From Phytophthora hibernalis (taxonomy: Eukaryota; Oomycota; Peronosporomycetes; Peronosporales; Peronosporaceae): 64,000 bases of DNA. The position numbers and the translations under genes are program-made. Below the pieces are notes generated by a model. The model saw only the letters and a list, made by a program, of their open reading frames with translations. It did not search any database and was not told the DNA's origin. This document shows, one piece after another, positions 24,109 through 35,918 of the stretch (position 1 is its first letter; each line of letters starts with the position of its first letter). The stretch is taken from the NCBI GenBank assembly GCA_012656075.1, contig JAAKBF010000224.1, positions 372,001 through 436,000 on the forward strand, in the 5' to 3' direction.

Positions 24109-24370
24109 GACTTAATTCGAAGCTAATGACAAAAATGCGTTTCTGGAAATGCACTGCAAACACAACTTTTATACTACTGAAGTACTGATCGTGTTCTTTG
24201 TTCATCTGAGGTGCTTGCTTCTCCACGGGTACGCCTTCTCTCGTAACACCATCATTTTTCCTGCTAGTTAGCCAGGAAATGCTGTAGCTTCAAGCGGTGC
24301 GCTCTCATATTATAAACCGCGTGAATTTCAAAATCGTTATTCAGCATGATACTGAGATCACTGATCTGCG

Positions 24371-24826
24371 GTGGCGGGTGATGCGGTAAACCGAGTTACG
24401 ATGCGCGAGTTCAAGAGACGTGTCGCCGACAAACTGACGGTAGTTCAGCGAGCACGGATGGGGAAGGAACGCCGCCGACAAACAACTCCTAATCAACCAA
24501 TTGAAGATCTGGTGGGGGCGTACGACAGTCCTCATGCTATTACACCCAAGTCGAAACAGTATTTGACAGGAAAGTTTACATGGTATATCTGCTCTTTGCG
24601 TGGGTTCTCCAAGAAAGCTCTTTTTGGTTACACGGGCTGCCACCGAGGGTTTTATGTCGCTTGCTTCAGTGGATTTCATTTCCGAGATGTGCTCACCTCT
24701 GACCCACTCACGGTACGTTCGACACTTGACACTGTATGTGCTGCAGCGACTGGCGACGCATTCGTGCACAAACGGCTAAAGAAGAACATCACAATTACAC
24801 ATCTAGATGAGCTTCAGCTCTCATAG
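24371..24826 (+). pseudogene. Possible transposase C-terminal fragment with Cys/His cluster
   Basis: Open frame of about 150 residues: basic N-terminal half (FKRRVADKLTVVQ), then a Cys/His-containing part (CSLRGFSKKALFGYTGCHRG followed by FYVACFSGFHF) that resembles the zinc-ribbon tail found after some DDE transposases. No catalytic domain is seen upstream, so it can only be a fragment. The family assignment is tentative, and it may be an unrelated open frame. Confidence 0.3.
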
Positions 24827-25975
24827 CAACAAGGAAAAAGCATGCAAGTAGTATCTGACAAGTTGTTCCAGGCGCGTTATCTGTTTCTCCACGCAGAGCG
24901 GCAATTCCATCTGTGTCGCCTTGCTCAAGCGCCCGTTCCGCCGGTATAAGTACAGTTGATGCAGTGTCTTCTTCACGCTGTCTACGTCCGCTTGCCAGCA
25001 TCCGGAGTCTACTGCTGATATATTTGTTGTACTGCTCCCACTCACACGGCGCGTCGCCGCAGTAGTTGCATGCGCGTGGTGGCACCTCCGTTGTAATCAT
25101 CTCTGTCAGTTCGCAAATTCAATTTTGAAGAAGTACCGTGAATAACATCGCTTTGCAAATGTAATGTCCACGTGGCCAAAAGGTGAGACCTCATAGGCGG
25201 ATTTTTGCAACCATTGCAATACCATTGGTTGAGTTACAGGTACATGACGGACCTCTAAAAACTTTCTGGTAGTAAAAGGGATAAGACAGTGTATGGTTAT
25301 TTACTGTCGCATACGCACGGCCCGATCCCATTCCCAGCGTCGTCTCTCGGCAGGCTGTGGGAACAACGGAGAGCCACCGAACACCTACGCTGTGTGCGAG
25401 ACGACGCACAGAATGTCAATATCAACGCCTCCGACATGATCGTTCACTAGCTGCAGGAATCAGGGGAGAATGCGGGAAGATCGGCATTGGTTGCAGCGAA
25501 GGTTTTTTTGCGCTCACCCATATATTTACTTTTAGACTCAAGATTGAGTTTTTGTCCTTTTGAAAAGCACCCTACATCAAATTACATAGTAATAATAGGT
25601 AGAAACACGACAGAACAGGCCGGGTATAGCTTCGCGTTAATGACGGTTTCGGTTGTCATTTTCCGAAGCGTCGTTTGGTCGTGTTTTTATCAGACAAGTA
25701 TGCTCCTCAAAACAGTCATTTAAAATCTTTAAAAGATTTTGGTAGGGATATGGATGAATAAGAATGTGTCTCCGACCAAACTTCATCTTTGTATGGTACA
25801 TATTAGCCAATGAGATTGGTCTTTAATTCGATTTTGGCCAATAAAAAACATCTCTATGGTTTTTGGCGAATCGAATCACGTCAACGATTTTATTTTATCC
25901 AATAAAAATACGATTTTACGTTGCAGTCTGAAGCTGAGCGATTCCGACATATCTGGTCGGAGCTGACGCCCAGAT
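24827..25975. other. Unassigned repeat-island sequence
   Basis: No gene recognised on either strand. The second half (25500-25920) is AT-rich with runs typical of transposon flanks. Confidence 0.4.
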
Positions 25976-27046
25976 ATGTGTATCGTGCTACAAGCGAGAG
26001 GTGCGCTACATATCACTCGCATATTTGCCGCCTCTCCGACCAAGAGTAGTGAGCCTAAACGATTTGAAGCCCGCCAACACCAAGCACGCGCGCGCGACGG
26101 CCATAAAGGCGTTCAATCGCTTCCTCTCCGCCGAGGACACGAGCATGGAGCATGTCAAGGCGTTGATCGTTGTCGACCCAAGCCGCGCGGGTGGCATCCT
26201 AGTGACGCTGATGGACAAGTTCGGTGTGTACCTAGCATTCCATGCAGGAGCAAAGGGCTGCACTTGTCGCGCCACTCCGTCGCTCAATATTTCCGCCAAG
26301 CGAAGTGCTGGCTCCTCGACGAGTACCCTGTTCAAGGTGGAGCTGTGGCCCGCCAGCTGCTAGGCTTGGGGCGTACCTTTGAACAGCACTGCATCAAACG
26401 CGAGAGTGGTGGGTTGTCAAGAAAGCGGTTGCATGCACGAAGGATGATCTCAAGAAGATGACAAGTTATCCGTATTCAACGGCCTGCTGTGCATCAGACT
26501 GCACTGCTATGCCTATTGTGGTATCTTTTCGGGCGCGCTTCGGACCTGACATTCGTCCGGAAGCAGCAGCTCACCATCGGTGTTGTTGGCGTGTTCTTCA
26601 TCCGCGTGAAGATGTCAGACGAGCAGACACTGTCGCTCTTTCCCGACGAAGGCTTCATGACTTGTCCGCTGCTGGCGCTCGCTCTGGCCTTGATCATGCA
26701 GGAGTCGCCGTGCGCAGCGCTGCTCAATAACTTGCCAGTGCAGTCGAACGACGTCCCTGTTGAGCTGACCGACTCGATCCCATTGCTGGATCTGCTTGAA
26801 GACAGCGGCGCCCTAGATTCTTCTCAGACGTCGAAGAGAAGCACGACCGTCCACACGACACCGACAGTCCGAGTCCACGCTCTTGTCAACCGCTTGCTCG
26901 ATCGCCTCCTTGAAGCGTACGTCAACATCGTTGGCCTCAAGACCAAGTCCGCCAATACCAAGTCTGACCGCGGCTGCTCCGAGATCAAATCCGCCAAGAC
27001 CCACTCTACCCGGATCTGGTCTCCAGTCAGACCACGGAGAGATTGA
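25976..27046 (+). mobile_element. Crypton-like tyrosine-recombinase remnant
   Basis: Three overlapping frames together read as an oomycete Crypton recombinase. The N-terminal core-binding part has ANTKHARATAIKAFNRFL and VLVTLMDKF-like blocks. A middle part with RHSVAQYFRQAKCWLLDEYP lies in another frame. The start of the catalytic domain is LLCLLWYLFGRASDLTFVRK, whose arginine is the first residue of the R-HxxR-Y set. The later HxxR box and tyrosine nucleophile were not found, so the element is truncated as well as frame-broken. Cryptons move by recombination without terminal inverted repeats, so the ends are not defined. Confidence 0.68.
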
Positions 27047-27059
27047 AGGTCCAGAAGAA

Positions 27060-27790
27060 TGGCTTCCAGCTCAACGGCCTGTCAGGGTTGTATTCTTGCT
27101 CGAGCTGATGAACCCACCCAACTGGGGGTTCCAGAGTGTAAGTTTGGTGATTTGAGAGGGTGCCGGATGTGACTGTGAGGATCGCTGCGACGCTGTTTCC
27201 TGCATCAACGCTAAGGAAAGTCGTTTCAGCAACGAACGCAACTGTGCCTTCGGTGGTGTGTGTGAACACTCTCGTAGTGAGAGTTCCTCTCTTGTTATCG
27301 CGAGAATCTACCGCACTGGTGTGCGCGGGTTGGTTGTCAAGCAATTCCTCCCTGTTGGCGAAGTGACCGGACAGTATATGGGGTACATCGAGTTATTCGG
27401 ATCACCATGTCGGAACAGCCGGATCAATGAAACTTCAGAATGCATCTGAAGACGCGTACGTCGGGAAACAAGCACGTCTGTATCGATGTGCTGCTTTCAG
27501 GGGGTAAGTTGAGGATGATTAACCACGCCTGTAACCCGACTGCGAGATACCACGAAGTTCAGACCGGGAAGCACCCCACCGTCATCGTAATGGACGTGCG
27601 TAACGTCCAGGAAGGCGATCAAAAGTGACTGTTTCCTATTGGGACAGACTTGGTTTGTTTGCGGATACGGGTGAACTGGCTGCCAGCACCGATACATCCA
27701 GAATCTTCCCGACAACAAGTGATCTGGCAGCTGATACCGTGTCTACAGCGAGGTCGAAGCTGCTATCAGCAGCACTTAGTTTTTGTAAAT
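27060..27790 (+). pseudogene. SET-domain protein fragment with Cys-rich pre-SET
   Basis: Pre-SET/AWS-like cysteines (GCDCEDRCDAVSC, then a C-rich NCAFGGVCEH) are followed by SET-like blocks: TGVRGLVVKQFLPVGEVTGQYMGYIE, the substrate and cofactor strand with LRMINHACNPTARYHEV (equivalent of RFINHSCNPN), and a C-terminal GDQKVTVSYWDRL. SET enzymes transfer methyl groups from SAM to lysines. The frame changes near 27170, 27440 and 27630, and the canonical YxG/post-SET end is poor. It lies directly after the Crypton on the same strand; SET genes are carried by repeats in Phytophthora genomes as far as I recall, so it may be a passenger. Confidence 0.6.
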
Positions 27791-27914
27791 AGCAACGCGT
27801 GACATCTCCCTGAAAAATCAGAAGAAATGACAGGGGTATGTCATACTGCCCGCCTCGCGAGCGTTTAATGTCTAGCTGCGACTATCTTACTAACATTGCG
27901 TGTACTTATATCTA

Positions 27915-28872
27915 GAGTGGGGGCGACGTCAGGGCTACAAAAACTTCTTGGTGCCTGATCAAATGCTGTTATGTCAAATAGCGGAGAAGGTCCTTCCACT
28001 CGGGTGTAACATGTGGTAGCAGGTCGAGGAGCAGTACAACGCGAACTGGAAACGATTGTCATCGGAGAGAGACTTCGAGTCTCATCGCCGGAAGATTAAA
28101 AAACATGTTCTGTAAGGCCAAGCCGACTGGTCGCGGTGGGGTTCCTGTCGCCATGAAGGCGATTGTATGGGCGAAGGAGATACATGCAAAGATAGAGGCC
28201 GAGGGCGGGGTTCACACTTTGCACGACGGGCTCGATGAGAGAGAGGACGACGTGTCGTTGGAGGAGGAAGTAGACCGGGTGACCGGCAGCACGGATTCAC
28301 CTCTGAGGCAGCATCCACCATCCATACACCAGGATGTTCGTGAAAGCGCGAGCGGCGACGGCCAAACCTCCGGAGCTGCCATTGAGACAGGAGATGAAAA
28401 CGGTCAAAGTGGGGGTGCTGAACTGGTTTCCTCTTCGGCGGAAGGCGAGTAAGCAATTCAGCTAGCACAGTGGTCTACGCCATCCACCCCAAACCCCCAA
28501 GTGGCAGGCTCTAAAATGACCAGCGCGGGACTAATTGACGCCAATCTTGCCCCACTGTACCACTTATCTGGAGACGACTCTCCCAACGAGGATGGTGGAG
28601 CGATCGGGGACGCCACCAACGAGTCCCATAAGGAAGTGGTGCTGATTGACGAGGAAAGCAAGCGGAGCAACATCACTAGGCCCATAGCCGTACACTCGGC
28701 GAGCACCACGTTCATCAACGCCACGGAGGCGTCAACACAAGCTACAAAAGTCCAGCTGGACCAAGCCCGAGTCGGCGAGGCGCCAAGCGAGAGCCACGGT
28801 GTGTATCACTGCAAGCAGGAACGGATCCAAATACAGCTACGAATACGTAAACGGGAGGACCAGCATCCGTAA
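27915..28872 (+). pseudogene. Myb/SANT-like accessory protein of a PIF/Harbinger-like module (A)
   Basis: The N-terminal frame reads GRRQGYKNFLVPDQMLLCQI, then a Myb-like helix set (AEKVLPLGCNMW, a stop, then QVEEQYNANWKRL), then ERDFESHRRKIKKHV. In another frame comes KPTGRGGVPVAMKAIVWAKEIHAKIE, followed by an acidic Ser/Gly-rich tail. The same order (W..V...YN, RD.ES.RR, KPTG..VP) is seen in the better preserved copy at 35060-35794. It faces a DDE-type remnant downstream, the usual two-gene layout of PIF/Harbinger elements. An internal stop and frame shifts indicate decay. Confidence 0.5.
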
Positions 28873-28949
28873 TGCTGGCCGCCCCTACTCGTCCAGGTGC
28901 GAAACTATATCGTTCGTAGCTTCTCCAAATGGGCTGACACTTCATCGCG

Positions 28950-29490
28950 ACCCGCCTCTGACGCACGCGAAACGGATGAGAGAATATCGCTAGCAATAGG
29001 CTCGGAGGACACGACCTGCGTGTCTTTCGAGACAATATGCAGACTATGGCCCATAATGCCTTGAACAAGAATGGGAAAAGGTCTCCGACCGAGGCCGCCA
29101 GGTCAAACGGGTCCACGGTCACCACATCCATCGCGAAGACGAAACGAATCCGAGCGAAACAACGTATGGACGAGACCCAGAAGGATCTGTTAGACGACGC
29201 CGAGAGCAGGCAGTCGAGTGCAGGCAGCGAGATCAGCCAAGGCGCGCTTCATCGCGTCCTGGTTGTCATTGAGTACACGGCTCAGTGCGGAATAGGGTAC
29301 CCCAAACGTGGAGCAAAGCGCTTTGTGATGCATGACACCCATGTAAAAGGCCATCAGAAGTCCGATCGATGCTTGATGGTGCTGCTGTAGTTTCCTTGGC
29401 CGCCCGCCAGCAGGGCGGTACAAGGGGATGTCTTAGAACAAAGAGAATCGCTCGAGGAGTCGACTGAAAATCTCCTGCAGCAACCAGCAC
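28950..29490 (-). pseudogene. PIF/Harbinger-like DDE transposase fragment (module A)
   Basis: Clearest in the frame at 29423-29190: AGGRPRKLQQHH followed by a helix-turn-helix type block ALCSTFGVPYSALSRVLND, close to the N-terminal region of Harbinger transposases. Weaker similarity continues toward 28950 (IRFVFAMD, GIMGHSLHIV in different frames, positions corresponding to the first Asp and the YNGW..H.V block). No complete DDE triad can be assembled. Treated as a relic. Confidence 0.45.
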
Positions 29491-32400
29491 AAGTACAGGT
29501 AGGAAATCATAGCGTTGGTATATCGAACAATAGCGATCATCTTAGATTTGGACAAGAACATACCAACAGACTTGTTGTGATGTCCAAAACGCTTTCATCT
29601 CCGCCGAAGTGCCACAGGTAAATCCAGGGAGCGACGTCGGAGTTTTGGGGACACACCACTGTGAGAAAGTAGCGAATTCGAACTTTACGCGCGTGTTCCA
29701 TGCGCTTGAACTCCCCACTAGCCGTCGCCGCAGATCTTTAAGCGTCGCAGAGGATCGACGAGTTCTGTCGGGAAGCAATGCGACAATGATCAGCAACTTG
29801 GCGTCCGTCATTTTAGGGTTAGGGATTTACAGCAAGGCAGAGCGAAGACAGGGAGTCAGCGCACGGAAACTGGAAGTGTCATGGGGGTGCGGAGGGAACG
29901 GAACCCAACGTGGTTGCTGGGAAGGAATCGAGATGCGTCTTCGCGCCTCCTGCAATCTTTAAATATAGAGGGGTTTTCTCGAAAGTTCGACCAAACTAGA
30001 TTTGTCCAGACATGAGCGACATACAATAATCAAGTAATATAAGATGCTGGGAAATTAGTCGAGATCAACCAAGCGGGTTTATACAGCTGCAGGCGATGTA
30101 GATACAGCGATACAGATTAACCTGTCCTAAATGATACCTGACAAACCTGATACACTTCTATATCTGATACGAAATCGATTCACCGACTTGGTAGTAAGTA
30201 AAATGTATGGAGTAAATCTGATACCTTTCGAACCTGATATCTGATAGCCTGTTTGGCGGGATTTGATTCTATCTAGCATGGCTGAAAGTAGTTCGTAATG
30301 GATGTCTGAGAAGTTTCTCTTCTTGGTCGAGACAAATGTCCTCGGGCGCTTCCAAAGGTCTTTCAGCAGCTTTTCATCGAGAGCAGGGTGCTCGGGCAGC
30401 AAAATGAAGTACCGTAGTATCAGATGGTTACGATTTTTACCTGCTGTTTTGTATTAAGTGGTGGTTGTAGCTTTGTCTATCGCTACCGTCTACTGCCCAA
30501 TCTGATAGTATTGCTATACCTGATACAGCCGTTGTCCACGGATGCTATCAGGTGTGCCAGGTTAATATGTAGCCTGTTGACCAATGCAGCATCCGGTTTT
30601 CCGTCGAGTTTAGCTTTGGGTTGGCGTCGTTTGGCTTGGTTAACACCGCCAACGCGAGACGATGTATTAGACACGTTTCTACAAAAGATTAAGCTGTATT
30701 AGACACGTTAAGGAATTTTGACGTCTTTTTTGTGTTGAGCTTTACAAACGCGAAGTCACTGAGGGTTAGGTATGTATCCAACATCGTTCCATTGTATCCG
30801 AGCATAGCTGTGTAAGTCTTGATTTTCGTATTTCAAGAAAATTCGAAGTCACAGGTAGTTGATGCATCACAATTTGGTATTGCAGGTCCGTTTCGACGCC
30901 GCCCATTTCTCACTCATTTCAGAATCCGCCAGCAACCACGCAGACCTCACCACGAGCACATAAAATTGCATTTCCAGCACGTTGGACCCTGCGCGTACGT
31001 CCACTGACTTTGATCTGCCAATTACCGATGGAACTGAACCTTCTCTGTTTGTTGTTGCTGTTGCAGATTGCACCGGATGCGTTTGACGGAGATAGCCAAG
31101 TGTTTATCTTGACATCCTAGAGCTTGGTCCGTTTGGAATGTGTTGGTTATTTGCAAGAGCGCGTCTGACGGGCTATGTGTGCTGGTAGAACAAAAGGATC
31201 GGGAGAATGACACGTGCTGACGAACAAATGAAGAGGTGCCGCCGCGTTGGCTTGTCTTAAACACGTTATGAAACTAACCGTATGATGTATTGTACAGTTT
31301 GACCTGAACCCTAGGAACGCAACTGATCCGACTGTTATGCGCCTGAGTTATCTCTAGCTATCACTTCCCCGCGCGTGACGGACGACGACGACACTGTATC
31401 GAGCCCCCTGTGACTCGCGATCAGCAATTCAGGTCCGTACGTCTGTTGTATAAGGTACTGCCCTTCGTACACTAACAACTTTTTACGGTTTGCTGTGTAG
31501 GAGAGAATATGCCAGCTGCTTCTCCGCGCGAAAACGCTGCCGTGGAACAGAACTCTTCGTGATATGCTGTTCACAGAGAGCGTATCATATTCGGTAAGGA
31601 GGAGCGTGCCTTCGTGCACGATCTTTTGTTTTGGGTTCTAAGGTTATCTTATCGTGTCTAATACAATGTAATGTATTCTTATCGTTTACGATACAGCTTC
31701 AAAGTCTATTTTAGATATACGATAAATACTTTTGAACGTCCAACTTCAGATGCAAGGTTTGGTCAAATGGTATAATATGTGTATCACCCAGGTGACCAGG
31801 AAGCGCGGGCTGCACGTCTGCAAAGTCTGCTCGGTATTGTTCGAGCCACGGGGTCAAAACCCAAGACCGGCGTACACCGTGCGGGTGTTCCTTTGCAAAG
31901 CAATTAAGCACACGAGTTGCGCCAGCGACGTCTGTCGATGTCTGGTACAAACACTTGAGGAAGAGTACCTTGATTCGTAGGAGAGCACAATATATGCAGC
32001 CAAATGCCTTCGAGATGTGATGCTGCTATCGCTACTGGTGTAGATACTTCATTACAGGAATTGGGTGATGCTAGAAGTGATGACGGGCTTGATCAACAAC
32101 GAAAGCGCACCCGCCGAAAGACGGAATAACGCAGCCGTATCTCCACCCCTTTATTTGACTTTCTTTGAGTATGTTGCTAGGCGGCTGATAGCCGTATGTG
32201 TTCCATCTCTAAATTTCAACATTTTCATGAACCGTCTTCTCTCTAATGAGGTCTGTATTTGTGTCGTCTTTGCACGAGTTGGACACTATTCGGTCATAAA
32301 GGTGTATCTGGTATACACGCTTCTAAGTTTAATACACGATAGCGGTGGTATGGCTAGGACGGGTTAGGGTTATGATCTGGCTTTGACCGATACACGTTTC

Positions 32401-35035
32401 CTAATATAAACAGATTACTATAGGAACTGATCCTGGGGATAAAACTTATCGTGTACAGGGTTTCGGCAAACGATGGCACTCAAAAGGCTTCGCGCTGGGA
32501 TGGGTTAATGAGTTGATGTAGCTTTGCAATTCGATCGATCAAGACATCTTCGTCTTCGAGACTTGAAGTTATCGCACTATATTCTGGGGAGCTGATGTAT
32601 TATTATCACCGATGATGAGACCAGCCTAGTGGGTAATAGTCTTGACTAGATTGGTACGCCATTTGACAGTCTTGTTGTATTATGCTCTGCTTGTAGTAAG
32701 CTTCAAATCAATAGCGTCGATTTCGTCCTCCTCTCGCATTCCATCGTAAACGTACTCCTCCAATTCCGGTTTGACTGAAAGGTATCCTTTCGGGAAATCA
32801 ATAAAGATTGAGTTACGGAGATCGAGGGGTGACTCACTTCGTGTGGGTAATAAATTAGAGTATCGATAGGTATGTAGATGTATTATATTCAAGGGCTCCA
32901 GTGTGTATTTCATAGAGCAATTTCCATAAGTCATTGATTTCTATTGAGATCGCGAGAATAGATGTGTGGGGTGATCAGTATTTTCTCAAGTCTCGCGTAG
33001 TAACTCGCCGTGTTCTTCTTCATTGTAGCCAACTTCTTATCGTGTCAGGTCGCAGCCACCAAATGCATTTGTATTACATACCTTACAAGTTCACTTTTGC
33101 ATTACCATATCGGAATAGCCCGGTACTCCGCAACCCGTCCAAGAAGAAGCTCGGTCGCCCTATATGCCCTTCACTTGCTCGTCGTGCAAGACTACCTTCA
33201 GCTTACCGACCAAACTGAAGAACCACCTCAGACGTATGAAGGGCCCTTTGCGCCGGTAACTGTGCCTGCTGACCCAGTAGCCTACTTGTATTTAGGTTTT
33301 TCTGCCTGCGTCTTCGCTAGCTAGGTGCACCGAGGCTCCCCGTGCTTCTTGCCCTCTCGTTCACCGTCAGAATCCAAGACTCGTACTGCTAACCGGCAAT
33401 AGTTTCCTTCTGTTGTTCCATTTACGGCTCGTGCTGCTGCCCCGCAACATTCCCCGTCTGCTGTTTTGTTGGTGGCAGGTGCTGCTGTTCCGCAACACTC
33501 GCCGCCTGCTCCACTGTGGCCACTTGTGCTCTAGTGGCAAGTCGAGAAGTGAGAGTCTTTCGCCGCCGTCGGACGCTCGCCAGCAGCGCTTTCTTGCCTT
33601 CATGTCAGCTTCCACTTGCAAGATCTTCTCGCTTGTGGCGTCTGCTTGGCTGCTCATAGTCACTGACTTCGGCACCCCTCCACCTCGTCCGCATTCACTT
33701 TACCGTCTGGCAGCTACGCGGGCCTTTGGTCACTTCGTACGGTGCGCCTGAACTCATCACAGAGGTAACGTAGGTCTGAGAACAGTGTGACAACAATAGT
33801 GTGGTTGCAATCAGCGTCTATGTACATTTTAGTGATCAGTCGGCAACTACCAAAATGATTAGCTGGTATTTCAAGATGGCAACGCGTGGCCACCGGTTTA
33901 ATGTAAGCGTGAAAAATCCGAACCTAAGTTATCGTCAAATCTTCTTAAGCAACCGATCATTACGGGCAGTTCGCCTCGATCGCCTCCCTGACTGACTGCC
34001 CGCGAGACACCACCGCACGGCACGACGAATTGTTCCTGAATCGCCTTGGTTACCTCCGCAACCACCCATCCACTCACCAAGGATACAATTAAGGTCACAG
34101 TGTGGTACTTGTCAAAGCGCGCGAACGTACTCACGTAGAAAAACCTCTGGTAAGGTCGGTTCTGCAAGAGAGCAATGCCACATGCAGTATGTTGCAGGGA
34201 GTTGCCTTTTGACACAATGGAGCCGTGCTACTCGAAATATTAGAGTAGAACGCGAATATATCACGATAAGCGGAACGTGAAGGCATGCGGCTTCATTTAG
34301 AAGCTGCTCAAAGTTTTGAATGTGCTCTAAGTTGCTGAATGGTGCCGAAATGTCCCCAGACGAAGGTGCCCGTCAGAAGATTTCCCACGGGAGCTCATAG
34401 TCGCGGTGGGGGCTATTGTATGTTACGGTGCTGTCGAAGGATGAGGGTCCATGCTTCTGCGGAGTGCGTGCATTGTAGCAGCCGGTCGTGAAGCTTGGGG
34501 AATAACGAGTGGGAACTGCAGGGAACGACCTCTTGAACGACCTCCACTAAAGTCGCGCACTTAACGAAAACTTGCGCGATGTTAAGTCGTTACTTGATCA
34601 GCGCGGGAAAAAATATTTAAGTTGGCATATGCCGTCTGTGTTACTGGGCCGCTCCTGAAACGCAAAACGCATCTTGCGTTTACTAAACCATACATAAATG
34701 GTGCACTTGGCAACTGCGCCCTCGTACCAATCAGCTCCAAATCACTGCTTCTCGTCCGGGCCTTCGACACGACTGTACAGATTGGTAGGCGTACCATGCT
34801 TCAAAGTCACGCAGACCTACTGCGTTGAACGCTTTTCATTTTCGAACTTCTTCGGTCATGAACATGCCGAGCTCTGTCGGCGAAGACACGCTCGCCATTT
34901 ATAGCCTTCGATTTGCCTTCGACCCAAGCGACACCGTCCGCATCGCCTCCTTTTGCCACCCCTCCAACGCAAGCAACCCCTCAATCCTAAACCCCTTTTA
35001 CTGCTACTACTAGTCAACAGTAGAGGGAAGGGCGT
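29491..35035. other. Unassigned repeat-island core, 5.5 kb
   Basis: No confident gene. Observations: TGATAC-type hexamers recur between 30120 and 30560. A 91-residue frame at 30402-30127 (-) has no recognised family. 31335-31619 (-) and 33898-34215 (-) are open but unrecognised. Around 33140-33240 (+) a frame reads FTCSSCKTTFSLPTKLKNHL, like the first half of a C2H2 zinc finger lacking its last histidine. The whole stretch appears to be old nested repeat material. Confidence 0.4.
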
Positions 35036-35059
35036 CGCCCGAGGCTTAGGCAACCCGCG

Positions 35060-35794
35060 ACAGTTGGGACTCGTGGTAAAGCGGATTTTCTGCTGCCAAG
35101 ATCCGCGGTTTACTGAACCTGCTCGATCGGGTGAATCTAATCGGGAGAGATGAATGGGACACCATCGCGCGAACATAATACAAAATTATCCTGGTGTTGA
35201 TAGCACGACGGAGAGTCTTCACAGGGAGTTTGCGAGGCTCTACAAGACCAACATGAGTTCACGAAATCCGCACATTCCTGGAGCGGTCTGTAAGAATCGC
35301 TGCGGCCATCACCAACCGCGCGGACATTGTCTGACATGATGATATTGTGGACGATGCGAACGGACTCTTCAACTATAACGACTACGGCAAAAACACCAAC
35401 GAGGATGCAGTTGCCGATGAAGATGATGATGTTCCTGCTGTTCCGGGGCGTCCCTGCGGCGCGCTCATTTGTGCTTCCACGTTCTCAACGTTTAATCGGC
35501 GGAAAAGATGATGCCGCCTTGTTTTCTTTGGCTCGTGGCATGATGATACAAGAGAAGCAGAAGCGCGAGGTGGACCGAGAACAACAGCGACAGTGTAGAG
35601 AAGAGGACCGTTGCCAGCGCGCGGAGGAACGTTCTGAGGAGAGAAAACGTAGTTATGATTTGCTGGACATGCTAACTACGGCTTTGGTTGGGGTTGCATC
35701 ATCATTGCAAAAGGCAAGTAGCTTAAAAGCTACGGCAGTACTTCGAGTACGTCTCGTTGTAATTCTGGCATGTAAAAAGAGCGTAGCTGATTGA
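35060..35794 (+). pseudogene. Myb/SANT-like accessory protein of a PIF/Harbinger-like module (B)
   Basis: Frames combine into a protein of the Harbinger Myb-like type: AAKIRGLLNLLDRVNLIG with RDEWDTIAR (Myb-like helices and Trp), then DSTTESLHREFARLY, HIPGAVCK, AITNRADIV, an acidic linker, and a C-terminal coiled-coil rich in Arg/Glu (REQQ, EERSEERKRS) ending in a hydrophobic LLDMLTTALVGVASSL helix. Such proteins bind subterminal DNA and help transposase entry to the nucleus in plant Harbingers. At least three frame changes are present; the one near 35080 is at a T-run. It is convergent with the DDE gene at 35919-36957. Confidence 0.58.
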
Positions 35795-35918
35795 TACCAA
35801 CTAATCTTGCTCGAAGGTTGAATAGCAGCGCAGATATGCCCAAGATTAATCGTCTTTCACCACGCTCTTCATATTTGAGTCGGCCCTTGATCCTGAGAAA
35901 AGAGCTTTGAAAAGCATC

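Larger units (their letters stand above)
22871..24370. other. Repeat-rich non-coding stretch
   Basis: No gene recognised. It contains two small duplications listed separately (23422-23589 and 24063-24108) and an AT-rich segment of GTTGATAA and AAGTATATAAAG type around 23500-23550 that could belong to an LTR. The region 22440-22790 before the SINE-like piece is also AT-rich and empty. Confidence 0.4.

Noticed and set aside
24063..25600. Terminal inverted repeats of a single transposon (GGAGGGTGTCC versus GGTGCTTTTCAAAAGGAC)
   Set aside because: The match is short and imperfect, and no target duplication was found.
29808..29825. TTTTAGGGTTAGGG as an internal telomere repeat
   Set aside because: Only about two imperfect units, and no array.
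33140..33240. C2H2 zinc-finger gene
   Set aside because: Only a half finger without the second histidine; the frame stops soon after.
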